Source of the DNA: an uncultured delta proteobacterium
GTDB lineage: Bacteria > Desulfobacterota > WTBG01 > CAIYCZ01 > CAIRTM01
Length of the DNA: 58,006 nucleotides
Assembly: GCA_903881505.1 (NCBI GenBank)
Contig: CAIRTM010000015.1
Coordinates: 1 to 58,006 of the forward strand
Direction of reading: 5' to 3'
Shown here: piece by piece, positions 18,376 through 27,289 of the stretch
How the letters are laid out: the number at the start of each line of letters is the position of its first letter
Numbering within the stretch: the stretch's first letter is position 1
Translations under genes and position numbers: made by a program
Notes under the pieces: model-generated
Databases searched by the model: none
The model's input: the letters and a program-made list of their open reading frames with translations, nothing else
What the model was told of the DNA's origin: nothing

Positions 18376-18392
18376 AAGAAGGCGGCACGACC

Positions 18393-19049
18393 ATGCATTC
18401 CGGTTCCATACCCACCAGGGGACGCACCCTCGACTATGCGGCCCCGGTTTATGACTTCTGCGAGCCCCTGCTGCTCATGGGGCGCCTGGCCTCCTATAAC
18501 CGTGCCATGATTGAGCTGCTGGGCCTTGAGCCGGGCCATCGCGTGCTTGACATCGGCTGCGGGACCGGCACCCTGACGAGGGCCATCGCCGACAGGCTGG
18601 ATCCGGCTGTTGGCGGCTGTGCGACAGGCATCGACGCCGCCGCAGCCATGATCGATGTCGCGCGCAAAAAACGCTCCTGTGCAGCCTGCCGGTTCGAAGT
18701 CGCGGCCGCCGAGCAGCTCCCCTTTGAAGACGGCTCGTTTGACGCAGCGGTCTCGAGCCTGTTTTACCACCATGTGGACCGGGACCTGAAAGAGCGCTCC
18801 CTGCGCGAGGCGTTCCGGGTGCTGCGGCCGGGCGGGCTGCTGGTGGTGGCCGACATGCACAGGCCGACCACGTTCATGGGCAGGCTCATATCGCATGCGG
18901 CGCGCTGGTTTCTGATGCAGCCCCAGATAGGAGAAAACATCGCGGGGCTGCTGCCGGAGCTGATGCTTCGGGCAGGCTTTGAACAGCCGCGCCTGCACGC
19001 CATGTTCATGGGCTATATTGCCCTGTTTTCAACACGAAAGGATCAGTGA
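18393..19049 (+). CDS. SAM-dependent methyltransferase (UbiE-like class I)
   Basis: A class I methyltransferase of 218 residues. The SAM-binding motif VLDIGCGTGTLT is at 51–62, with ATGIDAAAAMI as the acidic post-strand-2 loop, AAEQLPFEDGSFDAAVSSLF as motif II and EAFRVLRPGGLLVVADM as motif III. It resembles the UbiE/menaquinone methylase group in layout, but the substrate is not determined. It begins 17 bases after YceI and ends 6 bases before the isoprenoid enzyme gene, so a methylated prenyl product is a reasonable inference. Confidence 0.88.
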   Translation: MHSGSIPTRGRTLDYAAPVYDFCEPLLLMGRLASYNRAMIELLGLEPGHRVLDIGCGTGTLTRAIADRLDPAVGGCATGIDAAAAMIDVARKKRSCAACRFEVAAAEQLPFEDGSFDAAVSSLFYHHVDRDLKERSLREAFRVLRPGGLLVVADMHRPTTFMGRLISHAARWFLMQPQIGENIAGLLPELMLRAGFEQPRLHAMFMGYIALFSTRKDQ

Positions 19050-19055
19050 GCAGCT

Positions 19056-20102
19056 ATGAATATTTTTGACCTGATACGGCACGGAACGCGGCAGTGCGCT
19101 TCAGACGGGAGCGCTCCCGACGCTTTCGGCCTGCTTGAGCAGGAGCTGTCCGAGGCCTTGAATCTGTTCTGGGTCACCGCTCAGGAAATCCTGACCGGCA
19201 GCGGTATACGGCTGCTTGAAAAACCGGCCGGTTTTTTAAAACTGGAAAATAATTTTTTTTCAGCAATGTTCCTGTATTCCTATCACCGGGCCGGCCTGCC
19301 CCGTGTGCGGCGGGTGATGCACGCCGCCTTAAACCACTGCCTGCGTGGCATGGTGACGGGCTGTGACAATATCCTTGATGACGAGTACAAGAAAACGCTT
19401 GAAACCGACCTGCCCGAGGGCGCAGCGAGCTTTCGCTCGATCATCGATATCATGGCCTCCGACCGGGTTCTGTTCAGCATTCTCATGGCCGCCTTCGGCA
19501 GGGACGAGCTTTCCGCCAATCAGGTGCTGAAGGCAAGCACCGCCTCGCTGCATGCCCTGACCCAGAGCGGCATCCAGGAGTCAACCGAGGAGCAGGGCAT
19601 ACAGGAAATCCTGCCGCCCGCTGACGTTCTGGCCAGGGTTCATCATTATAAAACCGGCCTGCTGTTTAACTGCACCTGGGCCATACCCGAGGCTATCGGC
19701 GACGTGCGGCCCGGCGCAGCCGACGCCCTGAAGCAGGCGCTCTACCGCGTCGGCATCGGCTGCCAGATCATGGACGACATGGCCGACCTGGGCCGCGATG
19801 TGCGCGAAAAGCGCCACAATTACGTTGCCTCGCTTGTGTATCACGAAGGAGGCCTTCAGCAGTGGCAGCAGCTCAAACGTACGGCCGCGCATGAATCAGG
19901 AAGCCATGACCGGGCCGTGCTGCTGCATGAGTTCCCGCAGGCCCTGCAGGCATCTGCCCGCCTGGCCCGGAGCTATCTTGCTGAAGGCCTGGGCAGCCTG
20001 TTTGAGGACGCACACCAGGCCGCCGTTGAGCCGGCCATTTCGTTTCTGTACCGGCGCATCGGCACCGAACACTTCATGGCAGAGGCGGGCCTGTGCAACT
20101 AA
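19056..20102 (+). CDS. Class I isoprenoid biosynthesis enzyme (prenyl synthase-like)
   Basis: An all-helical, 348-residue protein with two aspartate-rich motifs in the right order for class I prenyl or terpene enzymes: CDNILDDEY at 103–111, where the usual DDxxD reads DNxxDD, and CQIMDDMADLGRD at 236–248. HYKTG at 197–201 matches the mid-protein KT. The arginine pair that follows the first motif in chain-elongating synthases is missing (KKTLETDLP instead). I therefore infer a divergent enzyme acting on a prenyl diphosphate, not a housekeeping synthase. There is no signal peptide. It is in the middle of the operon. Confidence 0.72.
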   Translation: MNIFDLIRHGTRQCASDGSAPDAFGLLEQELSEALNLFWVTAQEILTGSGIRLLEKPAGFLKLENNFFSAMFLYSYHRAGLPRVRRVMHAALNHCLRGMVTGCDNILDDEYKKTLETDLPEGAASFRSIIDIMASDRVLFSILMAAFGRDELSANQVLKASTASLHALTQSGIQESTEEQGIQEILPPADVLARVHHYKTGLLFNCTWAIPEAIGDVRPGAADALKQALYRVGIGCQIMDDMADLGRDVREKRHNYVASLVYHEGGLQQWQQLKRTAAHESGSHDRAVLLHEFPQALQASARLARSYLAEGLGSLFEDAHQAAVEPAISFLYRRIGTEHFMAEAGLCN

Positions 20103-20112
20103 AAGGCATCCC

Positions 20113-21285
20113 ATGCTGAAATCTCAGGGATTCTGGCTGAAAACCGCGGGGCTTTTTCTGCTGCGCTCGGGCCGCTCGACCGCGGCCCTGTCGCTGATGG
20201 TCGTGAGCGCTGTGGCCATGCTTGTTTTCCTTTCCGCGCTTGACGTGGGTGTCAACGACACCATGATCCGCAGCTCGACAGGACTTTTTGCCGGGCACAT
20301 TTCAGCTGCCGGACTCCCTGCAACGCTTGCGCCCGGGGTGCTTGCGGTTACAGGCGTCAAGGGAGTTGCCAGGCGCGTGCCCGCAGCAGGCATGCTGTCC
20401 GGCAACGGACAGTTTTCAAGCGTCGTGCTGTTCGGCATCGATCCGGAAGCCGAGCGCAGCACAAGCGCGTTCTGGAAAAAAACCCTTGCGGGCTCTTTCC
20501 TCTCGCCCGGGAGCAGGGGCCTGTATATCAGCCGGCAGCTTGCCGACGCTCTCCGTGCCAGCACAGGCAGCGTGCTCAGCTTCAGCGCCGGCGGCATGGC
20601 GCATGCAAAAAACTTTACGGTCGAAGGGATTTATGAAACCGGGATCGATCCGCTTGACAGGGGCATAGCGTTCTGCAGCCTCGCCGCTCATCCGGAACCT
20701 CAGCAGCCCTGGACCGCTGCCGTGTTTCTCCATGACGGCGTTGACCCCGCCGATGTCATCGCCCGCTACCGATCCGCTTTGGCTGAGGGCGAAGCGTTCA
20801 AGTCCTGGAGCGAACTCATGCCCGATTTGCGTCAGCTGATCGACCTTAACTATTTTTCCATGTCCCTTGTCATGGTGCTCGTGTTCGGGGTCGTTTCGCT
20901 GGGCATTGCCTGCGCCTTTGTCATTTTTATCATGAAGCATGTGCGCGAATACGGCATCATGAAAGCCATGGGCGTTACTCCTGCTGAAATGATGCGCCTG
21001 ATCGTCATGGAAATCATGCTCATGAACTGCGCGGCATCGCTTGCGGGCATTGCGTGCGGGGTCACAGCTGTCCTGCTGGTCGGCAGCACGGGGGGTATCG
21101 ACCTTACGGCATTTACCTCCTACAACCGCTACTTTGCCGTGTCCGGGGTGATCTATCCGCGCCTGACGCCTTTTTCGCTGTGCTCTCCGCCAGCACTGGC
21201 GCTCGCGTTCAGCCTGGCAGCGGCCCTGTGGCCGGCCGTGCTCGTTGCGCGCAAAAAAGCCGCTGATATTCTCAGGCTGGGGTGA
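20113..21285 (+). CDS. ABC transporter permease, FtsX/LolCE-MacB type
   Basis: 390 residues with one N-terminal TM helix (AALSLMVVSAVAMLVFLSAL), a large periplasmic domain (about 50–245) and three C-terminal TM helices, the FtsX/LolE layout. The cytoplasmic coupling segment MKHVREYGIMKAMGVTPAEM is the family signature. Members move lipoproteins, lipids or peptides using periplasmic shape change. AAGG lies before the ATG; the longer upstream frame overlaps the previous gene and is rejected. It ends within 4 bases of the ATPase start. Confidence 0.88.
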   Translation: MLKSQGFWLKTAGLFLLRSGRSTAALSLMVVSAVAMLVFLSALDVGVNDTMIRSSTGLFAGHISAAGLPATLAPGVLAVTGVKGVARRVPAAGMLSGNGQFSSVVLFGIDPEAERSTSAFWKKTLAGSFLSPGSRGLYISRQLADALRASTGSVLSFSAGGMAHAKNFTVEGIYETGIDPLDRGIAFCSLAAHPEPQQPWTAAVFLHDGVDPADVIARYRSALAEGEAFKSWSELMPDLRQLIDLNYFSMSLVMVLVFGVVSLGIACAFVIFIMKHVREYGIMKAMGVTPAEMMRLIVMEIMLMNCAASLAGIACGVTAVLLVGSTGGIDLTAFTSYNRYFAVSGVIYPRLTPFSLCSPPALALAFSLAAALWPAVLVARKKAADILRLG

Positions 21286-21290
21286 ACGCC

Positions 21291-21968
21291 ATGGTCGAAT
21301 GCCGCAGTGTTACGAAAACCTACCATTCCGGCCGGGGAACGCTGCAGGCACTGCGGGGGATTTCCCTTGCAATCGCGCCCGGCACCGCGGCGGCGATCGC
21401 GGGCAAGTCGGGTTCGGGCAAAACAACGCTTCTTAACTGTATGGGAGGGCTTGACTGGCCCGACAGCGGACAGGTGTTCGTCAACGGCATCGATTTGCAC
21501 ACCCTGCCGCAGCGCGGGCTCAGCCTGTTCCTGCGGCGCGACATGGGGTTTGTGTTCCAGTTCGGAAACCTGCTCTCCTATCTCACGGTGTTCGAAAACA
21601 TCGCGTTTCCCCTGAAGCTTAATAACATCCCGAAGCTCGAACTGGAGCGCCGCACGCAGGAGCTGCTCGAGCGCATCGGCCTTGCCGGTGCAGGCCCCGC
21701 GCTTGCGCACGAGCTTTCCGGCGGCGAGGTTCAGCGCGTGGCCGTGGCGCGGGCGCTTGCGCACCGCCCGAAGCTGCTGCTTGCCGATGAGCCCACCGCC
21801 AGCCTTGACAGCGCCACCGGAACAAGCCTTGTCCGGCTCATGTTCGAACTGGGCCGGGAGAGCGGCTGCACCATGGTGCTCTCGACCCATGACAGCGAGG
21901 TCATGGATCTGGCCGACCAGCGTCTGCATATCCGCGACGGGATGCTGCAGGAGCATCCGGGGCAGTAA
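21291..21968 (+). CDS. ABC transporter ATP-binding protein (LolD/MacB type)
   Basis: The nucleotide-binding partner of the upstream permease. Walker A is AGKSGSGKTTLL, the Q-loop region is MGFVFQFGNLLSYLTV, the signature is LSGGEVQRVAVARAL, and Walker B is LLLADEPTASLD, followed by the H-loop in VLSTHD. The 225 residues are normal. The ATG at 21291 is preferred; a GTG at 21282 overlaps the permease stop (GTGA) and would allow coupled translation. With LolD-type features it probably drives extraction or export of a lipophilic cargo. Confidence 0.93.
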   Translation: MVECRSVTKTYHSGRGTLQALRGISLAIAPGTAAAIAGKSGSGKTTLLNCMGGLDWPDSGQVFVNGIDLHTLPQRGLSLFLRRDMGFVFQFGNLLSYLTVFENIAFPLKLNNIPKLELERRTQELLERIGLAGAGPALAHELSGGEVQRVAVARALAHRPKLLLADEPTASLDSATGTSLVRLMFELGRESGCTMVLSTHDSEVMDLADQRLHIRDGMLQEHPGQ

Positions 21969-22717
21969 TGGGGATTGTTTTTTCACCATCAACGGCCGCT
22001 GTGCGCTTCTGCTGCGCGGCTTTTCTCGTCCTGGGCGCGGCGTGGCTCAGCGGCTGTGTTTTTGTCGGCACGCTGAGTTCCGGCCGCCCCGTGTATCCCG
22101 CAACCTGGCCCGCCCTTGATACCGCGCGCGCATGTCCAGACATTTCCGGCACGTACCGTGCCGTGAGCGAGGAGGCGGCACCGCTGGTCTATCCGCCCGG
22201 AGCGCAACCCGTGAAGGTATTTTTTCTGATCCCGTACGGAAGGCCGAAACCAGCGCCGCTTGGCCGCCGCATACTGCCCTGGCATCTCGCGGGCGCTTTT
22301 CCTTCCAGTAACAAGGAGGACTGGTGCGCCCTTACCCGGTATGCTGCCGCCCTTGAGAAAAACAATGGCGCAGGCTGGGTCAGGGTGCAGCAGACCGGCG
22401 CCGGCTTTGGTGTCAGCGCCGGCCTTGAGGACGAAACACTCTTTCACGTGATGCTCAACAACGAACCGCAGGAGCTGTGGGGGAACTATACAAGCCACGC
22501 CTTCGAATGCGGCAAAGGCGGGATAGCGGTGGTCGGCTGTTTTCCTCCACCCGGGGCTGAGAATCCCGAGGGCCTGTCCAACGCTGTCGTCAACGCTTAT
22601 TTCACGTTCTACCGCGCCGTCGATGGATCGCTGGTTGCGCTCGAAGAGGCGGTCGGCGGACTGCCGGGCGGCAACCCGGAGTTCAGCAAGTGGTGGCGCT
22701 GGCAACCGGTCAAGTAG
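21968..22717 (+). CDS. Putative outer-membrane lipoprotein of unknown function
   Basis: The start codon overlaps the ATPase stop by one base (TAATG), so it belongs to the operon. A signal peptide ends in the lipobox WLSGC (Cys at about 30). The mature part is rich in Trp, Pro and Gly (SGRPVYPATWPALDTARACP, CPDISGTY, WWRWQPVK at the end) and has Cys residues that may form disulfides. I do not recognise a family. As last gene of a YceI–methyltransferase–isoprenoid–ABC operon, it could be the outer-membrane receiver of the exported product. Confidence 0.7.
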   Translation: MGIVFSPSTAAVRFCCAAFLVLGAAWLSGCVFVGTLSSGRPVYPATWPALDTARACPDISGTYRAVSEEAAPLVYPPGAQPVKVFFLIPYGRPKPAPLGRRILPWHLAGAFPSSNKEDWCALTRYAAALEKNNGAGWVRVQQTGAGFGVSAGLEDETLFHVMLNNEPQELWGNYTSHAFECGKGGIAVVGCFPPPGAENPEGLSNAVVNAYFTFYRAVDGSLVALEEAVGGLPGGNPEFSKWWRWQPVK

Positions 22718-22773
22718 CCGGGTAGTAGGGGCATCCCTATATCTTTACTATATCTGGTGCAGCGCGCTTCCGG

Positions 22774-23319
22774 CTACGGCTTCACCGCATAGGCTGCGTG
22801 TTTTTCTTCAGCCGTGAAGCCGATTTTGCGTTTCGGTTTTTCCTCGGCGGCCAGCAGATGATCGAGCGTTTCGAAGACAACCTGAAAACGGTCATTGGTC
22901 TGACGTTTAAGCTCATCAAGCTCGCGCCTGAGCTCAGAACTGTTCACGCGAAGCTCCCTAAGCCGCGTAAACACCCTCATGATCATAATATTCACCTGTA
23001 TGGCCCGGGCGCTGGTAAGCACGCTCGACAGCATTGCAACACCCTCCTCGGTAAACACATATGGCACATATCGCCGCCCGCCGCGCTCATTTTTTGAGGT
23101 GCCAGTCTGGCACCTCAAAAGGGCAGCCGCTTCTTGCGTGATTTGAAACATGAAATCAGCAGGAAATCGCTCGCTGTTGCGCTTAACCGCCCTGTTCAGC
23201 TGCTTGGTTTCAACCGCATACAGCCCTGCCAAGTCGCTGTCGAGCATAACCCTATGCCCTCGGATGATATGGATTTTTTGTTCGATGTGTTCAAGCGGAA
23301 TTGGAACCTGCAGGTCCAT
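22774..23319 (-). CDS. ORF6N domain-containing protein
   Basis: ORF6N domains occur in phage antirepressor-like DNA-binding proteins and in stand-alone chromosomal genes. The domain is at residues 8–95: IRGHRVMLDSDLAGLYAVET, LNRAVKRNSERFPADFMFQI, and YVPYVFTEEGVAMLSSVL. A coiled-coil follows (VNSSELRRELDELKRQ), then a basic tail. GGAGGGG lies before the ATG. The gene is alone; there are no phage structural genes, so it may be a relic or a domesticated regulator. The target is unknown. Confidence 0.88.
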   Translation of the reverse strand: MDLQVPIPLEHIEQKIHIIRGHRVMLDSDLAGLYAVETKQLNRAVKRNSERFPADFMFQITQEAAALLRCQTGTSKNERGGRRYVPYVFTEEGVAMLSSVLTSARAIQVNIMIMRVFTRLRELRVNSSELRRELDELKRQTNDRFQVVFETLDHLLAAEEKPKRKIGFTAEEKHAAYAVKP

Positions 23320-23458
23320 GCGTTGCCCCTCCGTATAAAATATTTTATCCTAACGTCTGTGCTGTATTTCCCGTGGATGCCCCGGTTGATGTCTGGGGAA
23401 AGTTACGCACGACCACATCTATTTAAAAACAGCACGCCTGTCAAACAAAAATATTCTC

Positions 23459-26107
23459 TCAATGCGCATCCCGCCAGGAGTCGCCCGAGCCCACATCGAC
23501 TTTCAGCGGCACGCGCATGGGGTAGACGCCCTCCATCTCCTGCCTGACCAGCGCGGCCATTGTTTCGAGTTCTTTTTCCGGAACATCGAAGACCAGCTCG
23601 TCGTGCACCTGCATGATCATGCGGCTTGCAAGTTTTTCTTCCCGAATGCGGCGGTTGATGTTGAGCATGGCGATCTTGATGAGGTCGGCGGCAGTGCCCT
23701 GGATGGGCGCGTTGATGGCGGTGCGCTCGGCGAACTTGCGCTCCTGCTGGTTTGAGGCATTGATGTCGGGCAGGAAGCGCTTGCGGCCCATGAGCGTTGC
23801 GATCCATCCCTGCGAACGGGCCTGCTCAACAATGCCGTCGAGGAAGGCTCTCACCCCGCTGTAGCGCAGGAAATACTGGTCGATGTATTCCTGCGCTTTT
23901 TTGGGCGCAATGCCCAGCTCGCGGCTCAGCCCGAAGCCGCTCATGCCGTAGATGATGCCGAAGTTGATCACCTTGGCGTCGCGCCGCCTCTGGCTGTCGA
24001 CCGTGCCGCCCCAGATCTCGGCAGCCGTGCGCGCGTGAATGTCCTCGTCCTTGAGGAATGCGTCGATCAGGGTTTCATCGCCCGACATGTGCGCCAGGAT
24101 GCGCAGCTCGATCTGCGAGTAGTCAGCGGAAAGTATCCTGCAGCCTTTCTCGCCCACGAACGCCTCGCGGATGCGTATACCCTCCTCGGTGCGGATGGGG
24201 ATGTTCTGCAAATTCGGGTCGCTCGAGCTCAGCCGTCCCGTGGCGGTCACGGTCTGGTTGTAGGAGGTGTGGATGCGCCCGGTCGCCGGGTTGATCAATT
24301 CGGGCAGGCTGTCGACATAGGTCGAGACCAGCTTTGACAGGCTGCGGTATTCGAGCACTGCTTCGGGCATGGGATGCATGTGGCGAAGCTCGCCCAGGGT
24401 GTCGACATCGGTCGCGTACCCGGTCTTGGTTTTCTTGAGGACCGGCAGGCCCAGCTTTTCAAACAGCACTTCGCCCAGCTGCTTGGGCGAGTTGACGTTG
24501 AACTGCACGCCGGCAAGTTCGTGCACGCGTTTTTCGATCTCATCGAGCCGTGCATGAAACTCCTTTGAGAGCGTGCCCAGGCGCTGCGGGTCCACGCGCA
24601 CGCCCGCCATCTCCATGTCGGCCAGCACCGTGACAAGCGGCATTTCCATGTCGCGGAAGAGCTCCTCAAATCCTTCCGAGCGAACCTGCGGCAGCAGGAG
24701 CCTGCAGAGCATGTTCGTGATGTCTGAGTCCTCGCAGGCGTACTCAACCGCGCGCGAAAGCGGCACGAGGTCGAAGGTGATCTGCTTCTTGCCTGAGCCG
24801 GCAACGTCCTTGAACGAGATCATCCTGTGGTTGAGCCGGTCAAGGGCCACGTCGTCGAGGTTGTGGCGGTAGCGCGAGGGATTGAGCACGTAGGATGCGA
24901 CCATGGTATCGCAGTAAATGCCCTGCAGCTCGATGCCGTATTTTTTCAGGACAATGTATTCGTACTTGATGTTGTGGCCGATCTTGCCGATCGCCGGGTT
25001 CTCGAGGATGGGCTTCAGGCGGCTGAGCACTGCCGCGCGTTCGGGCTGGTTTGCGACGCCCTGGTGGGCAAGGGGAATATAGACCGCCGCGTGGTCGCTC
25101 CAGGCAAACGATATGCCCACAATCTCGGCCAGCATCGCGAACTGCGAGGTTGTCTCAAGGTCGAGCGTGAAGCGCGCAAGGCCGGCAAGGGTTTCGTAGA
25201 GCTGCTCAAGTTCCTGCTGCTCGATAAGCGCACGGTAGTTTTTCTCCGGCCGCGGCTCTGCGGCAGCCTGGGATTTCAGCAGGCGCGTGAACTCAAATTT
25301 TTTATACAGTTCCTGAAGGGCATGGCTGTCGGGCGGAACAAGCCTGCAATCCTGCCACGCGCAGTCGAGTTCCACGCCGGTGTCGATCGTTACGAGGCGT
25401 TTGCTCAAATAGGCCAGCTCGCGGTTTTGCTCGAGCGCAGTCCGGGCTTTCTTTTGCGTAACCTCATCAAGGCGCTCATAGATCCCGTCGAGGCTGCCGA
25501 ACTGCTCGAGCAGGCTTTGCGCGGTCTTGGGCCCGATGCCGGGAACGCCGGGCACGTTGTCGCTCGAGTCCCCGGTGAGCGCCAGCATGTCCACGATATG
25601 GGCGGGGTCAAGGCCGTATTTTCCCCTGACCGCTGCCGGGTCCATGACCTTGTCCTTCATGGTGTCGAGCATGGTGACGCGCTCTCCGATCAGCTGGCAG
25701 AGGTCCTTGTCCCCGGAGATGATCACCACCTCGCAGCCGTCTGCTGCAGCCTTGAGCGCGAGCGTGCCGATGATATCATCGGCCTCGAATCCCGCTTTGC
25801 CGATTGCGCGGATATTGAAGGCTTCGATCACGTCCCTGATGTGCGGGATCTGCGCCTGCAGGTCATCGGGCATCACGGCCCGGTTGGCCTTGTACTGATC
25901 GTAGGCCTGGTGCCTGAAGGTGGGCTCGGGCCGGTCGAGCACGGCCGCAATGTGGGTGGGCGTGTGCTGCTCGAGCAGCTTCAGCAGCATGGTCGTGAAC
26001 CCGTAGATCGCGTTGGTCGGAAGTCCTGCCGAGGTCGACAGCGGGGGCAGGGCAAAATAGGCGCGGTAAAAGTACGCGCTCGTGTCGATTAAAAAAAGTC
26101 TGTCCAT
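23459..26107 (-). CDS. polA: DNA polymerase I
   Basis: 882 residues with all three domains. The 5' nuclease domain opens LFLIDTSAYFYRAYF and contains TGDSSDNVPGVPGIGPKTA. The 3'-5' exonuclease (about 300–490) has Exo I LDLETTS and Exo III YACEDSD, but Exo II reads NIKYEYIVL, with Glu in place of the usual Asp. The polymerase domain has DPNLQNIPIRTEEG, SADYSQIELRILAHMSG, RRDAKVINFGIIYGMS and MQVHDELVFDVPE. The start MDRLFLIDT with GAGG upstream is preferred over an earlier in-frame codon. It fills gaps and removes RNA primers. Confidence 0.97.
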   Translation of the reverse strand: MDRLFLIDTSAYFYRAYFALPPLSTSAGLPTNAIYGFTTMLLKLLEQHTPTHIAAVLDRPEPTFRHQAYDQYKANRAVMPDDLQAQIPHIRDVIEAFNIRAIGKAGFEADDIIGTLALKAAADGCEVVIISGDKDLCQLIGERVTMLDTMKDKVMDPAAVRGKYGLDPAHIVDMLALTGDSSDNVPGVPGIGPKTAQSLLEQFGSLDGIYERLDEVTQKKARTALEQNRELAYLSKRLVTIDTGVELDCAWQDCRLVPPDSHALQELYKKFEFTRLLKSQAAAEPRPEKNYRALIEQQELEQLYETLAGLARFTLDLETTSQFAMLAEIVGISFAWSDHAAVYIPLAHQGVANQPERAAVLSRLKPILENPAIGKIGHNIKYEYIVLKKYGIELQGIYCDTMVASYVLNPSRYRHNLDDVALDRLNHRMISFKDVAGSGKKQITFDLVPLSRAVEYACEDSDITNMLCRLLLPQVRSEGFEELFRDMEMPLVTVLADMEMAGVRVDPQRLGTLSKEFHARLDEIEKRVHELAGVQFNVNSPKQLGEVLFEKLGLPVLKKTKTGYATDVDTLGELRHMHPMPEAVLEYRSLSKLVSTYVDSLPELINPATGRIHTSYNQTVTATGRLSSSDPNLQNIPIRTEEGIRIREAFVGEKGCRILSADYSQIELRILAHMSGDETLIDAFLKDEDIHARTAAEIWGGTVDSQRRRDAKVINFGIIYGMSGFGLSRELGIAPKKAQEYIDQYFLRYSGVRAFLDGIVEQARSQGWIATLMGRKRFLPDINASNQQERKFAERTAINAPIQGTAADLIKIAMLNINRRIREEKLASRMIMQVHDELVFDVPEKELETMAALVRQEMEGVYPMRVPLKVDVGSGDSWRDAH

Positions 26108-26283
26108 GGCTGACCTCAGGTTTGTAACGGATGTGCGGCCTCGGGTTTGCATGCATAGTAGCACATTCTTTTGTCAGTTAAAGCAAAATAACCCGCGTTC
26201 TGCCGGGCGCATTCGCGCTTGTATTTTAGGTGCGGCTGTGAATACAATCCTGACCGGAAGACACCACACCCGCGGGCCTTCGC

Positions 26284-27195
26284 ATGATTCGATTCATCAT
26301 CCTTTCTTTTTTTTCAAGCATGCTGTTCCTTGCGACTGCTGCGGCCGCCGGACCTGAAAAGATCGAAACCCGCTGCTGCACAATCGAGAGCGCAGAAGGA
26401 GATCGCACCGCGCGCTTTCTGGCCGGACAGGCCGACGCGCTCGTCGAGCGCGTTTCAGCCCAGCTCGGTATTGAGCCGGGCGGGCGCATGCGCGTGGTTA
26501 TCGCCTCCGACCGCCGGGGCTTTCTCGCGGTCCAGCCGGAGAACAGCCGCGTGCCAGAGTGGGCCGCCGGTATTGCATGGCCGGGCCAGAACCTGATCGT
26601 TTTGCTCAAGAACGCGGGCGGCGATATTCTGCAAACCTTCGAGCATGAGGTCTGCCATATTCTGCTGGCGCAGGCGTTCGGCCCTGGGCACAGCGTGCCG
26701 CGCTGGCTGGAGGAGGGCCTGGCCGTGATGATCGCGGGACAGTGGAGCCTGCAGCGCATGAGCACCATGAGCATGGCCGTGCTGACCGGCAGGGTGCTGC
26801 CCATGGACGCACTCGCGCGCGGTTTTCCCGCGGATGCTGCCCGGGCGGAAATCGCCTACTGCCAGAGTTTTTATTTTATTTCGTTTTTGAAAAACCGGTT
26901 CGGCGAACAAGATTTCCGCGCGTTTCTGGGCGCATACAGCCGGTGCAGAGATTTCGAACAGGCGCTGTGGAAAGCCTATTACCTTCGCTGGGACGAAATC
27001 GAGGGCATGTGGCTCGACTTCCTGAAGGTGCGCTTCGGCTGGCTGCCGCTGCTGTCGAGCACCGGCACCCTGTGGTTTTGCGCAAGCCTGCTGTTTGTCT
27101 GGGGCTATATCAAAAAAAAGCGCGCCGCCCGCGAGAAACTGCGCCAATGGGATCTTGAAGAAACAGGCACGAACGAAAATACAACCCTTCAGTAG
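26284..27195 (+). CDS. Exported membrane-anchored zinc metallopeptidase (gluzincin)
   Basis: 303 residues: a signal peptide (MIRFIILSFFSSMLFLATAA), then a peptidase domain with the zinc motif HEVCH at 121–125 and the third ligand in PRWLEEGLAV (about 143). The pattern HExxH plus WxxEG is that of the gluzincin 'peptidase MA-like' group. A C-terminal TM helix (LLSSTGTLWFCASLLFVWGY) and a basic tail anchor it with the catalytic part in the periplasm. The substrate is unknown. It is divergent from polA and is followed by a cytochrome gene. Confidence 0.8.
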   Translation: MIRFIILSFFSSMLFLATAAAAGPEKIETRCCTIESAEGDRTARFLAGQADALVERVSAQLGIEPGGRMRVVIASDRRGFLAVQPENSRVPEWAAGIAWPGQNLIVLLKNAGGDILQTFEHEVCHILLAQAFGPGHSVPRWLEEGLAVMIAGQWSLQRMSTMSMAVLTGRVLPMDALARGFPADAARAEIAYCQSFYFISFLKNRFGEQDFRAFLGAYSRCRDFEQALWKAYYLRWDEIEGMWLDFLKVRFGWLPLLSSTGTLWFCASLLFVWGYIKKKRAAREKLRQWDLEETGTNENTTLQ

Positions 27196-27289
27196 CTCTT
27201 TTATGCTTGAAAACAAAGCCGGTTTTCACATAAGATACTGGGGCGCGGGACAACGGGCGCGCAATGCTCATTATAAAAGGAGACTTGCT

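Noticed and set aside
24827-26092. 421-codon open frame opposite polA
   Set aside because: polA is certain on the other strand; this frame has no recognisable domain or start signal.
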